From positions 62,001 through 126,000 of the forward strand of contig CALMSX010000116.1 in assembly GCA_937872515.1 (NCBI GenBank): a DNA stretch of 64,000 nt, given 5' to 3'. The stretch comes from an uncultured Bacteroidota bacterium (lineage in GTDB: Bacteria; Bacteroidota; Bacteroidia; Chitinophagales; Saprospiraceae). The notes beneath the pieces are model-generated. The model was not told where the DNA came from. It worked only from the letters and a program-made list of their open reading frames with translations, and did not search any database. Of the stretch, positions 43,524-51,738 are shown in pieces (position 1 is the stretch's first letter; every line of letters starts with the position of its first letter). A program made the translations under genes and the position numbers.

Positions 43524-44633
43524 ATGAAAGAAAGCAACCAAAATTATCTGATCGACATCATTGCGGGGGCCAGGCCCAATTTTATGAAGATTGCGGCCAT
43601 TGTTCATGCTATACATGAATACAATGAAGAACACGAGCATAAGCTCAATTACCGACTGATTCATACCGGCCAGCACTATGATCCTATAATGAGCGGTCGG
43701 TTTTTTGAGCAGCTTTCAATTCCTGAGCCTCATATCAACTTTGGTGTAGGTTCTGGGTCGCAAGCTTATCAAACCGGACAAATAATGATGGCATATGAAA
43801 ATGCAATTGCGGAACTAAGACCCAACCTCTGTGTTGTGGTGGGTGATGTAACTTCCACCATGGCCTGCACCCTTGTAGCCAAAAAGGCAGAAATTAAGGT
43901 TGCCCACGTTGAGGGAGGCATCCGATCTGGTGACATGTCAATGCCCGAAGAAATTAACCGGATAGTGACAGATAGTATATCTGATTACTTTTTTACGACC
44001 TCCAAAGAAGCAGGTAAAAATTTGCTGAAACAAGGAATGAAAGAAGATCAGATTTTTTTTGTAGGCAATACCATGATTGACACCCTTTTCACCCAACTCC
44101 CCAACCTGCAAAAGCCTGATTTTTTTGAAACATTAGATCTGGATGTAAAGCCCTATCTGGTACTAACTCTTCACAGACCTTCCAATGTAGATGAGCCACA
44201 GACGCTCAATAAATTGTTAACCCTGTTATCGACTCATTCTGCTGGTCATACATTGGTTTTTCCTATGCACCCGCGAACCAAAAAAATATTTGATGGTCTG
44301 GATCAAAAATTTGACAACCTTTATGTAACCCAGCCAATGGACTATCTTTCCTTTATTTATCTTGTTAAAAATGCAAAAGGAGTCATTACAGATTCGGGTG
44401 GGGTTACCGAAGAATCAACCTTGTTGCATGTGCCTTGTATGACTTTAAGAAACAGCACAGAACGGCCGGAAACTGTAAGTATCGGAACCAATGAAATGGT
44501 GGGAAGTGATGAAGAAAAAATACTTTTTTACCTCCACAAAATGACCAATGGAACCTGGAAAAAAGGCGGCATACCAGAGCTATGGGATGGAAAATCAGGG
44601 AAAAGAATAGTAAATTGCATTGCCCAATTTTAA
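43524..44633 (+). CDS. wecB: UDP-N-acetylglucosamine 2-epimerase (WecB-like)
   Basis: 369 residues. IIAGARPNFMKIAAIV, HTGQHYDPIMSGRFF, VVGDVTSTMACTLVA, HVEGGIRSGDMSMPEEINR, LHRPSNVDE and TDSGGVTEESTLL, ending with the catalytic region RNSTERPETV. The closing TERPET is the classic WecB/MnaA motif, unlike the WbpI-like paralog at 21115. It converts UDP-GlcNAc to UDP-ManNAc. It may give ManNAc(A) residues to the polymer. It is the last biosynthetic gene of the large locus. Confidence 0.9.
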   Translation: MKESNQNYLIDIIAGARPNFMKIAAIVHAIHEYNEEHEHKLNYRLIHTGQHYDPIMSGRFFEQLSIPEPHINFGVGSGSQAYQTGQIMMAYENAIAELRPNLCVVVGDVTSTMACTLVAKKAEIKVAHVEGGIRSGDMSMPEEINRIVTDSISDYFFTTSKEAGKNLLKQGMKEDQIFFVGNTMIDTLFTQLPNLQKPDFFETLDLDVKPYLVLTLHRPSNVDEPQTLNKLLTLLSTHSAGHTLVFPMHPRTKKIFDGLDQKFDNLYVTQPMDYLSFIYLVKNAKGVITDSGGVTEESTLLHVPCMTLRNSTERPETVSIGTNEMVGSDEEKILFYLHKMTNGTWKKGGIPELWDGKSGKRIVNCIAQF

Positions 44634-44647
44634 AAATAAATATTCAG

Positions 44648-45346
44648 ATGAGAATTGGAATAAAATTATTTTTGGCTTTAATAGTTGTGATTAACATGCA
44701 AGACAAGACAAATGCACAGGTAAATGCAATTCAATTTGCCCAGCTAGATGTTTATCATCATAATAATATATCGATAAAAAATGGGGAACGACCCAAGGCT
44801 GTTTTTTTTGGTAATAGCATTACTGAGGGATTTGTCAAAGCGCTGCCCGATTTTTTTGAAATCAATCATTTTATTGGCAGGGGCATTAGCGGACAAACCT
44901 CTTCCCAGGGTCTCCTTCGATTCAGGAAAGATGTGCTGGAGCTGAATCCCGAGGTGGTGATCATAAACCTGGGCACCAATGATGTGGCTGAAAATACGGG
45001 AACCTATGATGAAGGCTTTACCCTGGGCAATATTACATCTATGGTTGAATTGGCGAGAACAAATAATATTCGTGTAGTCATAGCTTCTGTTTTGCCAGCA
45101 TCACATATTTACTGGAGACCAACGGTTGAAAATCCTGGAGATAAAATTGTTTCACTCAACCAATCCCTCAAAATGATGGCCGATCAATATGGAGCTGTTT
45201 ACCTCGACTATCATACGCCGCTAAAAAATGAGGTCAATGGCCTTGACAAAGAAATGGCAGAAGATGGGGTACACCCAACTGAAAAATGTTACAAAATCAT
45301 GGCTGATCTTGCTGAGAAGGCTATACAAAGCGCTGTTTCCAAATGA
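44648..45346 (+). CDS. SGNH/GDSL-family hydrolase, secreted
   Basis: 232 residues from ATG 44648 (the earlier in-frame ATG lies inside wecB). A signal peptide of about 23 residues is followed by block I VFFGNSITEG (Ser near 54; Asn replaces the Asp of GDS), block II GISGQTSSQGL, block III GTNDV and block V DGVHPT (Asp/His). It should be an esterase or acetylhydrolase in the periplasm or outside. SGNH enzymes deacetylate carbohydrates in many polysaccharide and PUL loci, so a role on the polymer is plausible. It overlaps the ThuA gene by 4 bases. Confidence 0.87.
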   Translation: MRIGIKLFLALIVVINMQDKTNAQVNAIQFAQLDVYHHNNISIKNGERPKAVFFGNSITEGFVKALPDFFEINHFIGRGISGQTSSQGLLRFRKDVLELNPEVVIINLGTNDVAENTGTYDEGFTLGNITSMVELARTNNIRVVIASVLPASHIYWRPTVENPGDKIVSLNQSLKMMADQYGAVYLDYHTPLKNEVNGLDKEMAEDGVHPTEKCYKIMADLAEKAIQSAVSK

Positions 45347-46128
45347 AATTGAAAACCATCTTTCCGCTTTTCATCCTTGTGCTTTTCCTTGGCCAGGGTA
45401 TGGTGGCTCAAAAACAGTTTAATGTTTTGCTTTTCAGCAGAACTCAAGGCTGGCATCATGAATCGATCAAAGACGGTGTCGACGCGTTTTACCAATTGGG
45501 TCAGCGTCATTTTTTCAATGTAGAATGGCAGGAAAACCCCGATTGGTTTACAGATGAAAGATTGAAACAATACGATGTAATTGTGTTCCTCAATACAACC
45601 GGCGATATTTTGAATGAGACTCAGCAACAGGCAATGGAACGTTTTATTCAATCCGGTAAAGGATTTGTGGGCATCCATAGTGCATCAGATACAGAATACG
45701 ACTGGGCCTGGTACAACCGATTGGTGGGTAGAATGTTTGTAACCCACCCAGAGATACAAACAGCGCAATTGCATCCTTTATACCGAAAATTTCCTGGTAT
45801 GTCTGGCTTTCGGTCACCTCACCTATTTACAGATGAATGGTATGTTTTGACGCCCGAAAAACAGAAGGGCCTCAACTACTTATTGGAGATAGATGAAAAG
45901 TCATACAACGCAGGAAAACCAAACAAAGAATATCCAGGGGGCGGTATGGATGGTTTTCATCCTATTTCATGGTATCATGAATACGATGGTGGTCGATCGT
46001 TTTATACTGCTATGGGTCACCTCCCCGCTGTTTACAGCGATCCCTTTTTTCTGGAACACCTCTTTGGGGGCCTCTACTGGGCTGCTACCGGAAAAGGAAT
46101 CATTGAAGAAAAGAAACAGGATGAGTAG
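45343..46128 (+). CDS. ThuA domain-containing secreted protein
   Basis: 261 residues with a signal peptide (ending MVAQ, about residue 23). The ThuA fold follows: FNVLLFSRTQGWHHESIKDGV, IVFLNTTGDILNETQQQAM, GKGFVGIHSASDTEYDW and DGGRSFYTAMGH. ThuA-like proteins are glutamine-amidotransferase-fold enzymes linked to disaccharide 3-keto metabolism and are common as secreted proteins in Bacteroidota. The Cys nucleophile of true amidotransferases is absent. Overlaps its neighbours by 4 and 8 bases, forming a compact three-gene group. Confidence 0.88.
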   Translation: MKLKTIFPLFILVLFLGQGMVAQKQFNVLLFSRTQGWHHESIKDGVDAFYQLGQRHFFNVEWQENPDWFTDERLKQYDVIVFLNTTGDILNETQQQAMERFIQSGKGFVGIHSASDTEYDWAWYNRLVGRMFVTHPEIQTAQLHPLYRKFPGMSGFRSPHLFTDEWYVLTPEKQKGLNYLLEIDEKSYNAGKPNKEYPGGGMDGFHPISWYHEYDGGRSFYTAMGHLPAVYSDPFFLEHLFGGLYWAATGKGIIEEKKQDE

Positions 46129-46918
46129 TTCTGACTTGTCATACACTACCAAGGGGGGCCAGGTTTTGGCTTGGAGAGCTGAGGGTCATGACAATCCGGT
46201 TTTATTTTGCAGTGCATTAGCCGATATCACTGGCAGCAAAGCCATCAGAGGAGGAATTCCGGTTTGCTGGCCCTGGTTTGGACCCAGGGAGGGCTCAGCC
46301 CAGCACGGCATTGTCAGAACGGCAGAATGGAGGCTGCTAAGGGATGAAACCATAAATGGCAGCCAATATGTAGAAATTGACCTGTCTTCTCAACACCTGC
46401 CACCATCAAGCTGGCCCTACCAATGGAATTTGAGCATGCTTATCACGGCAGCCACTTCTTTCCAATTGCAACTCACCACTCTCAATGAAGGCAATGAACC
46501 CTTTTTTATAACACAGGCCTTGCATACTTATTTTTTGGTTGGTAATATTTTTGACACTCAATTGTCAGGTCTGGATGGGAAAAAATACATCGACAAAACC
46601 AAGCAGAATGAAAGAATGACGCAACAGGGTTTGTTGACCATTGGTCAGGAAATTGACCGCGTCTACCTGGACACACAATTGGTTAGGATCCATGATACCG
46701 CCAATCAAAGGGTAATGGAAGTAAAAAGTAATCAAGCCTCATCAATGGTAGTTTGGAATCCTTGGGAGGAAAAATGCAGGGCTCTGGCAGATTTACAGAA
46801 TGAAGATTACAAAAAATTCATTTGTGTAGAGGCTGCCAATTTTCCGGAAGAAATAGGAATTGAACCAGGTCAGATCTTTACGCTGGATTTGGAAATAAGT
46901 GTTGGTGTAGAAGCGTAA
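46121..46918 (+). CDS. D-hexose-6-phosphate mutarotase/aldose 1-epimerase-like protein (YeaD family)
   Basis: 265 residues from ATG 46121, which overlaps the ThuA stop by 8 bases; a longer open frame upstream lies within thuA and is ignored. YeaD-type motifs: IRGGIPVCWPWFGPREGSAQHG (given here in part, conserved His and Arg), TQALHTYFLVGN (second catalytic His), VVWNPWEEKC (conserved in this subfamily) and FICVEAANF (catalytic Glu). It interconverts anomers of hexose-6-phosphates or related sugars. No signal peptide, so cytoplasmic. A terminator follows. Confidence 0.87.
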   Translation: MSSSDLSYTTKGGQVLAWRAEGHDNPVLFCSALADITGSKAIRGGIPVCWPWFGPREGSAQHGIVRTAEWRLLRDETINGSQYVEIDLSSQHLPPSSWPYQWNLSMLITAATSFQLQLTTLNEGNEPFFITQALHTYFLVGNIFDTQLSGLDGKKYIDKTKQNERMTQQGLLTIGQEIDRVYLDTQLVRIHDTANQRVMEVKSNQASSMVVWNPWEEKCRALADLQNEDYKKFICVEAANFPEEIGIEPGQIFTLDLEISVGVEA

Positions 46919-46940
46919 TTTACTAGATACAACTTATAAA

Positions 46941-46977
46941 AATGCCGGAGTCAGCAACTGACCCCGGCATTTTTTTT
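46941..46977. terminator. Bidirectional intrinsic terminator between convergent genes
   Basis: AATGCCGGAGTCAG pairs with CTGACCCCGGCATT (one A-C mismatch) around a CAA loop, followed by eight T on the + strand and by A-rich sequence on the other side that reads as T on the minus strand. It ends the + strand unit at 46918 and can serve the minus-strand gene ending at 47010. Confidence 0.88.
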
Positions 46978-47009
46978 GATAAAAAATACAAATATTTACT
47001 AAATCAACC

Positions 47010-48185
47010 TTAACTAATATTGAGCTTACGTATGGCATTTTCTACACCGGTGGCAAGGTAATTGCCCAGGATTTCTGCAGCATCCCTGTCTGAAGGAAAG
47101 TTGGCAATGTGGCTGTCCAAACGGTTAAGTACCTCTTTGTTTAGAGCCCTCTTATCTCCGGTATAACTAATGGCACTGTCTTTAAATTCGTGATAAACAT
47201 TGACAGGAGTATTGACTACAGGCAAAGATTTAAGTTCATCATATAGCAGGACCCTTGCTTCCATGTTGCTGTATTTCTCCCTGTATATTTCAGAAACCCA
47301 AGCCTTGGTTAACACTTTTCTAGGTATGGTAATTTTGTTGCCTAGACTGTCTTTTACAATTTTCCCCTTATCGTCGTATAAATATTCCAAGCCATCTTCA
47401 ACCATGGCTACCATTTCGTAGTTGTTTACATTTTCTCTTTCTGCCCCAAAATCGTAATTACCCAATTCCACTACAATGTATTTATCGTATTCTATGTTTT
47501 TATTAAACAAGTAATAACGTTCCCACTCATTGCCCAATTTTTCTAATCTGAGCGCAACCATTTTGTCATAAATGGTTTTGGTTATTTCAGAAGTCTTATC
47601 CCATTTTATGTCGATGGCAATGTGCATTATGCCCAATTCAAGGGCCTCTCTTTTGAGCAGGGAAACATCTTTATAAGAAGCGGTAAATCTTTCCGTTTTT
47701 TCCAACCAACGTTTTGCTTCTCTTGCGGCTTCCTTGTCTCTATGACTGCGGGCACTGGCCAACATTTCCATGCCTTTGTGGTAATAGGCTTCCAGCGCAT
47801 TGTCTCTTGCATCCAATCTGAGGGCTGAAAGATCAGACACATCCAGGTCGGCTTCATAACCGTCTTCACTTACCAAAGGAACCAGGGCCGCAGCCTTATC
47901 CCGTCTGCTGATCATTTTGCCATACACATCATAGATTTCCTCCCACTTTGACACAGCGGTGCTCCTTTCCAGCGATGCTATTTTTTTGAGGTCTTTGCTG
48001 TTGAGCTCGTTGTAGGCTTTTTCAAGGCCTTTCACATATTTCGTTTTTTTGTTTTTTTCTCCTGCCAGCTTATCTACAGCATGACTGAAGGCTTTTTCGT
48101 ACTCACCTTTTTCAACCATGGTTTCGATTGATTTGCAGGAAACCAGAGTAAGGGTAAAAATCAGGGTGTAAAGAAGTGTTCTCAT
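47010..48185 (-). CDS. Lipoprotein of unknown function, helical
   Basis: 391 residues. A signal peptide ends in a lipobox LTLVSC with Cys17, so it is lipid-anchored. The mature part is mainly helical with TPR-like spacing in its first half (MVEKGEYEKAFSHAVDKLAG; KNKKTKYVKGLEKAYNELN), and many charged residues. I recognise no enzyme motif. Similar lipoproteins occur in Bacteroidota and may be envelope assembly factors. It stands alone on the minus strand between a terminator and a 451-bp intergenic region. Family unknown; the coding call is firm from the signal, length and codon pattern. Confidence 0.75.
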   Translation of the reverse strand: MRTLLYTLIFTLTLVSCKSIETMVEKGEYEKAFSHAVDKLAGEKNKKTKYVKGLEKAYNELNSKDLKKIASLERSTAVSKWEEIYDVYGKMISRRDKAAALVPLVSEDGYEADLDVSDLSALRLDARDNALEAYYHKGMEMLASARSHRDKEAAREAKRWLEKTERFTASYKDVSLLKREALELGIMHIAIDIKWDKTSEITKTIYDKMVALRLEKLGNEWERYYLFNKNIEYDKYIVVELGNYDFGAERENVNNYEMVAMVEDGLEYLYDDKGKIVKDSLGNKITIPRKVLTKAWVSEIYREKYSNMEARVLLYDELKSLPVVNTPVNVYHEFKDSAISYTGDKRALNKEVLNRLDSHIANFPSDRDAAEILGNYLATGVENAIRKLNIS

Positions 48186-48636
48186 GGTTTAATGTTTTGC
48201 CGGTTAGTGAATTGTTTGTTTGAAGAAAGAGCGAAATCAGCCCTTTCAAAGTAACTTATATCATCATTTTTAGTATTTGATTAACATTTTTAGTCTTCAC
48301 ATATAGTAAAATGGGTCATGATATGTTTTTGGTATTATTGGCGACAAAATTTTATAACACATAGAAAATCAGTTAAATACATGTTATAAAAAAAATTGGC
48401 AGGAAAATTGATATATTAATTTATTCCTGAATGTATAAGCAGTTGATAACAGATATTACACATAATCGGTCACTTCAATAATTGCCAGGGAATACCCTTA
48501 AAAGAGGTCAGTAGAAACGACCAATTTTGTGCAAAGTATTGAATATTATGCCGTTGTTTAGGGTTTTTGGAATTAAAATTGTCTTTTACTTAATACCACA
48601 TCGGTTAAAAATTAATAAATTTTACAAACTAATATC
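48186..48636. other. AT-rich divergent intergenic region
   Basis: This 451-bp gap separates the minus-strand lipoprotein gene from the + strand protease gene and must hold both promoters. I find no exact TAnnTTTG element. It contains a perfect 10-bp inverted repeat (48350-48359 with 48382-48391). A short frame at about 48549-48721 overlaps the start of the protease gene and is not convincing as a gene. Confidence 0.6.
48350..48391. promoter_or_regulatory. Perfect 10-bp inverted repeat with 22-bp spacer
   Basis: TTTTATAACA (48350-48359) and TGTTATAAAA (48382-48391) are exact reverse complements. The repeat of 32 bp from half-site to half-site is close to three helical turns, which would suit two dimers or one large regulator. 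It lies 246 bp before the protease ATG and about 165 bp before the lipoprotein ATG. Function is not known. Confidence 0.45.
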
Positions 48637-51591
48637 ATGGGTAAGTTTTCTGCTTTTTTGCTTTTCTTTTTATCAACGGCCATGCTCATGGCACAGCAAA
48701 TTGTTCCTGCTCAAATCGTAGCAGAACACCAACAATTTGCAAAGTTTGAATCCAATTCTATTTTTTCACCTGCATCCAGAAGCGGAATTACCGTTCCGGA
48801 AGAAGTAACAGAATACCAGGTCCTGGACCTCAACAGAGCTGCGCTTAAAAATTTGGTGTCATCCGCGGATGAAAATATTAGTCTTACGCTACCTGTTAAT
48901 GATCGGGAGAGTATAGAACTTCAATTGGTTGAGCAAAAAATGGAAGGACTGATCATTCGTGAATCAGATGGCAACAGATATGTAAAATACAACCCCGGCC
49001 GACATTACCAGGGCATCATCAAAGGAAAACCAGGTTCACTTGTGGCCCTGAGTTTTTTTGAAGACGATGTAATGGGTTTTGTAAGTGATCCCCGCAATGA
49101 TGGCAATTTGGTCATTGGTAAAATGCAAGATAAAAGTGAAAATTTTATTGTCTATCGCGACGACAAACTACTGGGCAAACTGCCTATGGAATGTGGCACT
49201 GAAGACAGTGGTGAAGCCTATAAAGCAGAAGATCTTTTCCACAGCTCTGGTGACAGAGCTTTATCTGATTGTGTAAAAATGTATTTTGAAGTTGATAATA
49301 ACATATTCACCAATAAAGGTGGTATGACACCAACGATCAACTACATCACAGGTTTGTACAACCAGGTCAAAACTTTGTACAACAATGAATCCATTAATAC
49401 AGTAGCTTCTGAAATCTTTGTTTGGTCAACAACCAGTCCTTATACAGGAACCACATCCAATGCCATGCTCAATCAGTTTTTGGCCTACAGAAATGGATTC
49501 AATGGTAATATAGCCATGTTGCTTTCCTATAGTGCAAGTGGAGGTATCGCATATGTCAACACTCTGTGTAATTCTAATTCCGACTACAGAATGGGATTCT
49601 CCAGCATTGGAAGCAGCTATTCTACAGTGCCTACATACAGCTGGTCGGTTGAAGTTGTAACCCATGAATTTGGGCACTTGCTGGGATCACAACACACACA
49701 CGCCTGTGTATGGAATGGCAACAATACTGCAATTGATGGTTGTTATACCACAGAAGGAGGTTGCGCCAATCCGGGCATTCCTTCAGGCGGAGGCACCATT
49801 ATGTCTTATTGTCACCTTACCAGTACAGGCATTAATTTTACAAAAGGTTTTGGTACCCAACCGGGCAACCTGATCAGAAATAAAGTAACCGTTGCTACCT
49901 GTTTGTCCGCTTGTCCGGGATCACCCACACCCACGTGCTCGGATGGTATTCAGAATGGACAAGAAACCGGTATTGACTGCGGGGGACCTACATGTCCACC
50001 ATGCCCTACCGGCTGCACAACCAATTCAGGAACACTCACCATTGTGCTGGATCAATATCCTTCGGAAACGACATGGAACATCAAAAATGCAGCTAATGCT
50101 GTCATCTATTCTGGTGGTCCTTATACAACCCCGGGTGCTACTATAACAGTGCCTTTGTGTTTGCCCAATGCCTGTTACACTTTCAATATAGCCGATTCTT
50201 ATGGTGATGGCATCTGCTGTGCCTATGGAAACGGATCTTATAATGTTGTGGTGAATGGCAGCAATGTGGCTTCAGGTGGAACCTTTACTTTTTCGCAAAC
50301 CAAGTCGTTTTGCATCAATACATCGAGCGGACCTACCTGTACAGATGGTATCAAAAATGGTCAGGAAACCGGTATTGACTGTGGCGGCCCCACATGTCCA
50401 CCTTGTCCTCCTACCTGTACTGATGGTATAAAGAATGGACAAGAAACGGGTGTTGACTGCGGCGGACCTACCTGTCCACCTTGTGCAGCTACTTGTAGTG
50501 ATGGCATCCAAAACGGTCAGGAGACTGGCGTAGATTGCGGTGGCCCTACTTGTCCTCCATGCGCAGCAACGTGCTCAGATGGTATTAAAAATGGCCAGGA
50601 AACGGGAGTTGACTGCGGGGGACCTACCTGTCCACCCTGTCCGGCCACCTGTACAGATGGCATCCAAAATGGTCAGGAGACCGGCGTTGACTGTGGTGGA
50701 CCAACTTGTCCTCCATGCGCTGCTACCTGTACCGATGGCATTCAAAATGGCCAGGAAACAGGAATTGATTGTGGCGGCCCTACTTGTCCGCCTTGCCCTA
50801 CTTCTGGTGAAACTTCATTGGGAGCCTATTATTTTGAAACCGGCTGGGATAGCTGGATTGATGGCGGTGATGATGCCATTAGGTATTCAGGACCCCGGTC
50901 TTTTGAAGGTAGCTATTCCATTTCATTAAGAGACAATAGTGGAGTAATTTCTTCGATGACATCACCTACTTATGCGGCAACTCAGTATGCTGCGCTGAAA
51001 GTAGAATTTAATTTCTACAGCTACAGCATGGAAGCAGGAGAAGACTTCTTCTTGCAATATTCCAATAACAATGGCAGCACATGGACAACAGTAGCCACAT
51101 GGGTAAATGGTACCCATTTTAATAATAATACCTTCTACTACACCAGTAAATCAATTAATAAATCGCAATATGGCTTTACCAACAATTCTAAATTCAGGAT
51201 TGTGTGCGATGCCAGTACCAATTCTGACCTGGTGTACATCGATGCAGTAAAAGTGAAAGGTCTGGCCACAGCGGCAATGCCGGGAGAGTTGTCAGAAAAC
51301 ATGGTTGCCCTGAGCAGTATCTGGAATGATACAGATAATGAATTCAAAGTATACCCCAATCCTGCAACCACAGAACTTACCATTCAGTTGCCATCAGAAA
51401 GGGGCAGTGTTACTACCCTTTGTCTATACGACATAATGGGTAGAAAACTCCTGAACCAATTGGTAGCAGATGGAGAAAACACCGTTTCAATGGGTCTGGC
51501 AGGGTTGAATTCCGGCCTTTACATTCTTTCTGTTATAGCTGACGGAGAGGTCATTCACACCGAAAAAGTATCAGTGATCACTGAAGATTGA
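48637..51591 (+). CDS. Secreted metzincin-type metalloprotease with Cys-rich repeats and T9SS sorting domain
   Basis: 984 residues. A signal peptide (to about 20) and a propeptide lead to a zinc protease domain with VTHEFGHLLGSQHTH near residue 343, which has the HExxHxxGxxH metzincin pattern, and a Met-turn in TIMSYCH. Then come one Cys-rich unit, a beta domain with DQYPSETTWN and ADSYGDGICC, six tandem 26-residue Cys-rich units (about 567-722), a beta-sandwich region, and a C-terminal type A Por secretion domain (FKVYPNPATTELTIQL to the end). It should be exported by the type IX system and anchored to or released from the surface, where it would degrade proteins. Start at ATG 48637, before the signal sequence. 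Confidence 0.9.
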   Translation: MGKFSAFLLFFLSTAMLMAQQIVPAQIVAEHQQFAKFESNSIFSPASRSGITVPEEVTEYQVLDLNRAALKNLVSSADENISLTLPVNDRESIELQLVEQKMEGLIIRESDGNRYVKYNPGRHYQGIIKGKPGSLVALSFFEDDVMGFVSDPRNDGNLVIGKMQDKSENFIVYRDDKLLGKLPMECGTEDSGEAYKAEDLFHSSGDRALSDCVKMYFEVDNNIFTNKGGMTPTINYITGLYNQVKTLYNNESINTVASEIFVWSTTSPYTGTTSNAMLNQFLAYRNGFNGNIAMLLSYSASGGIAYVNTLCNSNSDYRMGFSSIGSSYSTVPTYSWSVEVVTHEFGHLLGSQHTHACVWNGNNTAIDGCYTTEGGCANPGIPSGGGTIMSYCHLTSTGINFTKGFGTQPGNLIRNKVTVATCLSACPGSPTPTCSDGIQNGQETGIDCGGPTCPPCPTGCTTNSGTLTIVLDQYPSETTWNIKNAANAVIYSGGPYTTPGATITVPLCLPNACYTFNIADSYGDGICCAYGNGSYNVVVNGSNVASGGTFTFSQTKSFCINTSSGPTCTDGIKNGQETGIDCGGPTCPPCPPTCTDGIKNGQETGVDCGGPTCPPCAATCSDGIQNGQETGVDCGGPTCPPCAATCSDGIKNGQETGVDCGGPTCPPCPATCTDGIQNGQETGVDCGGPTCPPCAATCTDGIQNGQETGIDCGGPTCPPCPTSGETSLGAYYFETGWDSWIDGGDDAIRYSGPRSFEGSYSISLRDNSGVISSMTSPTYAATQYAALKVEFNFYSYSMEAGEDFFLQYSNNNGSTWTTVATWVNGTHFNNNTFYYTSKSINKSQYGFTNNSKFRIVCDASTNSDLVYIDAVKVKGLATAAMPGELSENMVALSSIWNDTDNEFKVYPNPATTELTIQLPSERGSVTTLCLYDIMGRKLLNQLVADGENTVSMGLAGLNSGLYILSVIADGEVIHTEKVSVITED
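49933..50010 (+). repeat. Isolated copy of the 78-bp Cys-rich repeat
   Basis: Encodes one TCSDGIQNGQETGIDCGGP-type unit with its CPPCP end, separated from the tandem array by a 100-residue beta domain. It differs in third positions from the array copies, so it is older than them or has drifted. Confidence 0.85.
50335..50802 (+). repeat. Six tandem 78-bp repeats encoding Cys-rich units
   Basis: Six consecutive 26-residue units of the form TCxDGIxNGQETGxDCGGP followed by TCPPCxx. The protein sequence is nearly invariant while many synonymous positions vary between copies, so selection preserves the protein while the DNA drifts. Each unit has four Cys that can form two disulfides, probably giving a rigid stalk. 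Confidence 0.93.
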
Positions 51592-51612
51592 TATTTTCTT
51601 AGATAGTTAGTA

Positions 51613-51648
51613 AAATGCCACTTCGTTACTGCGGAGTGGCATTTTTTA
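51613..51648 (+). terminator. Rho-independent terminator after the protease gene
   Basis: AAATGCCACT (51613-51622) pairs perfectly with AGTGGCATTT (51635-51644), followed by a T run. It isolates the protease as a single-gene unit. Confidence 0.88.
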
Positions 51649-51710
51649 TTTTAGCTGTTCTGCGGACTATGAAATTTGACCAATAAGGCAACTTTTTGAG
51701 GTCCAGACTG

Positions 51711-51718
51711 TATCTTTG
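51711..51718 (+). promoter_or_regulatory. Putative -7 promoter element for the gene at 51739
   Basis: TATCTTTG matches TAnnTTTG and lies 20 bases before the ATG. A TTTG occurs upstream at 51695-51698, but closer than the usual 19-21 bp. Confidence 0.55.
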
Positions 51719-51738
51719 AACAGTATAATTTCAAAAAA

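Noticed and set aside
48527..48721. Short + strand ORF upstream of the protease gene
   Set aside because: Overlaps the protease start and signal peptide in another frame, has no coupling or recognisable features.
50335..50802. Possible CRISPR or minisatellite element independent of a gene
   Set aside because: The 78-bp units are in frame in the protease gene and conserve protein sequence while DNA varies at silent sites.
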